A stretch of 64,000 nucleotides of DNA from RECM01 sp047921215. GTDB taxonomy: Bacteria > Bacteroidota > Rhodothermia > Balneolales > Cyclonatronaceae. Position 1 is the first letter of the stretch; each line of letters begins with the position of its first letter. Shown here piece by piece: positions 62,478 through 64,000 of the stretch. The notes under the pieces were generated by a model. The model was not told the DNA's origin. It saw nothing but the letters and a program-made list of their open reading frames with translations, and ran no database searches. Position numbers and translations under genes: made by a program. The stretch is from positions 29,507 through 93,506 of the forward strand of contig JBLRWO010000013.1 of the NCBI GenBank assembly GCA_047921215.1, in the 5' to 3' direction.

Positions 62478-63986
62478 TTATTGATTAACTGCGGCTACAT
62501 CATCACCTGCATCTTTGGTCCGGATCATACCGACCGTTCTGTTCTCTTTGGTGAAGTACGTATTTGCAACGCGTTGAATATCTTCCAGGGTGATTTCTGA
62601 AAGTTTGTCAATATCCCTGAAAACATTTCTCCAGTCACCGGTAGTAGCATGTGTGGCAGCAAAATTGAAGGTGAGCCCGGTATTATTGGCGAGGCTTCTG
62701 ATCAGACTTGCCCTTTGTTGTGTTCTAACTCTGTCGAGTTCATGCTGCTCTGCTTCGCCATTTTTAATTTTTTCAATCTCTTCTTCAAATACTGCTTCGA
62801 TTTCGTCAAGCCCGATGCCCAGGTTTGGGAATGCATAGAGGAGAAATAACCCGGGGTATCTGTCGCCGGGGAACCCGTTGAATCCGGACACCGCCAGGGC
62901 CATTTTTTCATCTGTGACCATTCTTTTATACAGCCGTGAAGTACGGCCCTGAAAGAGGATTGAAGCTGCAAGTTGAAGGGCTTTGGAATCCGGATGATCA
63001 TTGGAAACCGTTTTGTAACCTTTTAACAAGATGGGTTGTGATTCTTCTTCAATGACAAAACGACGCTCACCGCGTTGAGGTGGTTCCGAAACCGTTAACT
63101 TCGGGGCGGATTCTTCTGCAGGCATGCGGCTGAAATAGAGTTCAGCAAGTCGTTTCATCTCTGCAGGATCAACATCACCGGCAATGGCAATGGTAATGTT
63201 GGAGGGTACATAAAATTGTTCGTAAAACTCTTTTGTCTCTTTAATAGTAGTAGCCGTTATATCAGATGGCCAGCCTATAACCGGGTTTTTATAAGGATGA
63301 GCTGAAAAAGCGACTGATAAAAACTCTTCGATCAAACGACCGAACGGGCTTGAATCGGTACGCATGCGGCGCTCCTCATAAATAACATCCTTTTCGACAT
63401 AGAATTCGCGAAAAACCGGATCGAGAAAACGATCTGATTCAAGGGTAAACCATAATTCCACCTTATTTGACGGGAGACTGTAGAAGTAGCCGGTTGCATC
63501 GGCACTGGTAAAAGCATTCATGCCTACTGCTCCTGCCTGGTCCAGTATCGTCGAAAATTCATTATTTACCACATATTCCTTGGCGCTCTCTTCAAGATTC
63601 TGAAACGATTCCCACAGTGCTGCAAGCTTTTCTTCGTCAGGATTCGTTTTCGTATTTTCAAGCAACCATGCCCGGTAGGCATCATCTACAGCTTCAATCA
63701 GGGGCTTTTCCTCTTCATAATTGGTGGTACCCAAATAGCTCGTTCCCTTAAAAGCCATGTGTTCAAAAATGTGAGCAATACCGGTCTGACCAACAGGCTC
63801 ATTAGCCGAACCGACATTCACAAAGGTCATAAATGAAACGACAGGAGCAACATCCCGTCGTATTACAATGAAAGTAAGACCATTGTCGAGGGTGAATTCA
63901 GTAACATTTTTTTCAAATGTTTCGAGGTTTTGTGCATTTCCATACTGAACCGGGTCCGTAAGTACCTGAAACAAACATATTTCCAT
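62478..63986 (-). CDS. M16-family zinc peptidase, catalytic subunit (start uncertain, may extend past window)
   Basis: This protein has the inverzincin motif H72-x-x-E75-H76 (AHIFEHMAFKGT) and the distal metal-ligand region VEKDVIYEERR, so it should be active. An N-terminal and a C-terminal M16 domain are visible. The ATG at 63986 gives 502 residues but shows no signal peptide in front of AQNLETFEK. The frame stays open to the window edge, so the true start may lie outside. It is the first gene of an operon with the non-catalytic partner downstream. Confidence 0.88.
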   Translation of the reverse strand: MEICLFQVLTDPVQYGNAQNLETFEKNVTEFTLDNGLTFIVIRRDVAPVVSFMTFVNVGSANEPVGQTGIAHIFEHMAFKGTSYLGTTNYEEEKPLIEAVDDAYRAWLLENTKTNPDEEKLAALWESFQNLEESAKEYVVNNEFSTILDQAGAVGMNAFTSADATGYFYSLPSNKVELWFTLESDRFLDPVFREFYVEKDVIYEERRMRTDSSPFGRLIEEFLSVAFSAHPYKNPVIGWPSDITATTIKETKEFYEQFYVPSNITIAIAGDVDPAEMKRLAELYFSRMPAEESAPKLTVSEPPQRGERRFVIEEESQPILLKGYKTVSNDHPDSKALQLAASILFQGRTSRLYKRMVTDEKMALAVSGFNGFPGDRYPGLFLLYAFPNLGIGLDEIEAVFEEEIEKIKNGEAEQHELDRVRTQQRASLIRSLANNTGLTFNFAATHATTGDWRNVFRDIDKLSEITLEDIQRVANTYFTKENRTVGMIRTKDAGDDVAAVNQ

Positions 63987-64000
63987 GCGGAGTGTTTTGC

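Noticed and set aside
1..64000. tRNA, rRNA, insertion sequences, integrase or phage genes
   Set aside because: I looked for cloverleaf-like stretches in the gaps and for transposase or integrase proteins among the open frames and found none that I could support.

Overview
The window reads as chromosomal DNA from a free-living member of the Bacteroidota/Rhodothermota/Balneolota group, most likely a Balneolota-like marine or saline heterotroph (inference). The main evidence is the large exported metalloprotease at 40079-42832. It ends in a C-terminal sorting domain that opens with the NYPNPFNP signature typical of type IX secretion cargo in these phyla. Other support comes from the paired secreted M16 peptidases, secreted S9 and DUF5117-type peptidases, 6-bladed-propeller lipoproteins and moderate GC. 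I found no rRNA or tRNA genes, CRISPR array, transposase or integrase.

Layout. 1-4644: the tail of a signal peptidase I gene, a GMC flavoprotein with its gluconate-dehydrogenase-subunit-3-like partner, then rlmN and an OsmC protein. 4873-14356: a secreted dipeptidyl-peptidase-like S9 enzyme, then a beta-oxidation cluster (TetR regulator, fadB-like, fadA-like, fadE-like). An identical 13-bp palindrome lies in front of both the regulator and fadB. 14480-18056: a double GNAT protein, a GC-rich mtfA-like peptidase, and a polyamine transporter locus collapsed by deletion (start of potA joined to the end of potC, then an intact potD). 18371-26382: a DUF5117-type metalloprotease, a 9-bp tandem repeat, a propeller lipoprotein, and on the minus strand a phosphohexomutase, lgt and cysS. 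26533-33814: glycerate kinase / VWA / HAD genes with overlapping starts, mgtE, an SDR and alanine dehydrogenase. 33892-37621: rsmA, groES-groEL under two CIRCE elements, and a broken ABC exporter.

37913-44045: an uncharacterised 602-residue TIM-barrel-like protein, the sorted metalloprotease with a translationally coupled lipoprotein resembling its propeptide, and a UDG-family protein. 44053-47718: a minus-strand run of a membrane-anchored protein, pdxB, an ABC membrane protein and an ABC ATPase. 47820-55282: a pyrimidine-nucleoside phosphorylase, then a tight six-gene run (PspA/IM30, two further coiled-coil proteins, enoyl-CoA hydratase, CNNM/CorC-type protein, tandem AAA+ ATPase). 55393-64000: a DUF1579-like secreted protein, xseA, dihydroorotase, a lysine-2,3-aminomutase family radical SAM enzyme, and an inactive plus active M16 peptidase pair.

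The best candidates for an undescribed system are the PspA-to-AAA+ operon and the protease/propeptide-like lipoprotein pair. In the operon, three different coiled-coil proteins end in the same short KTI-plus-basic tail, which suggests an ESCRT-III/Vps4-like membrane-remodelling module. In the pair, the lipoprotein may be a dedicated inhibitor or chaperone. The window also holds clear scars: two ABC transporter loci each collapsed by internal deletion, and a repeat family made of a leader plus 7-bp tandem units.
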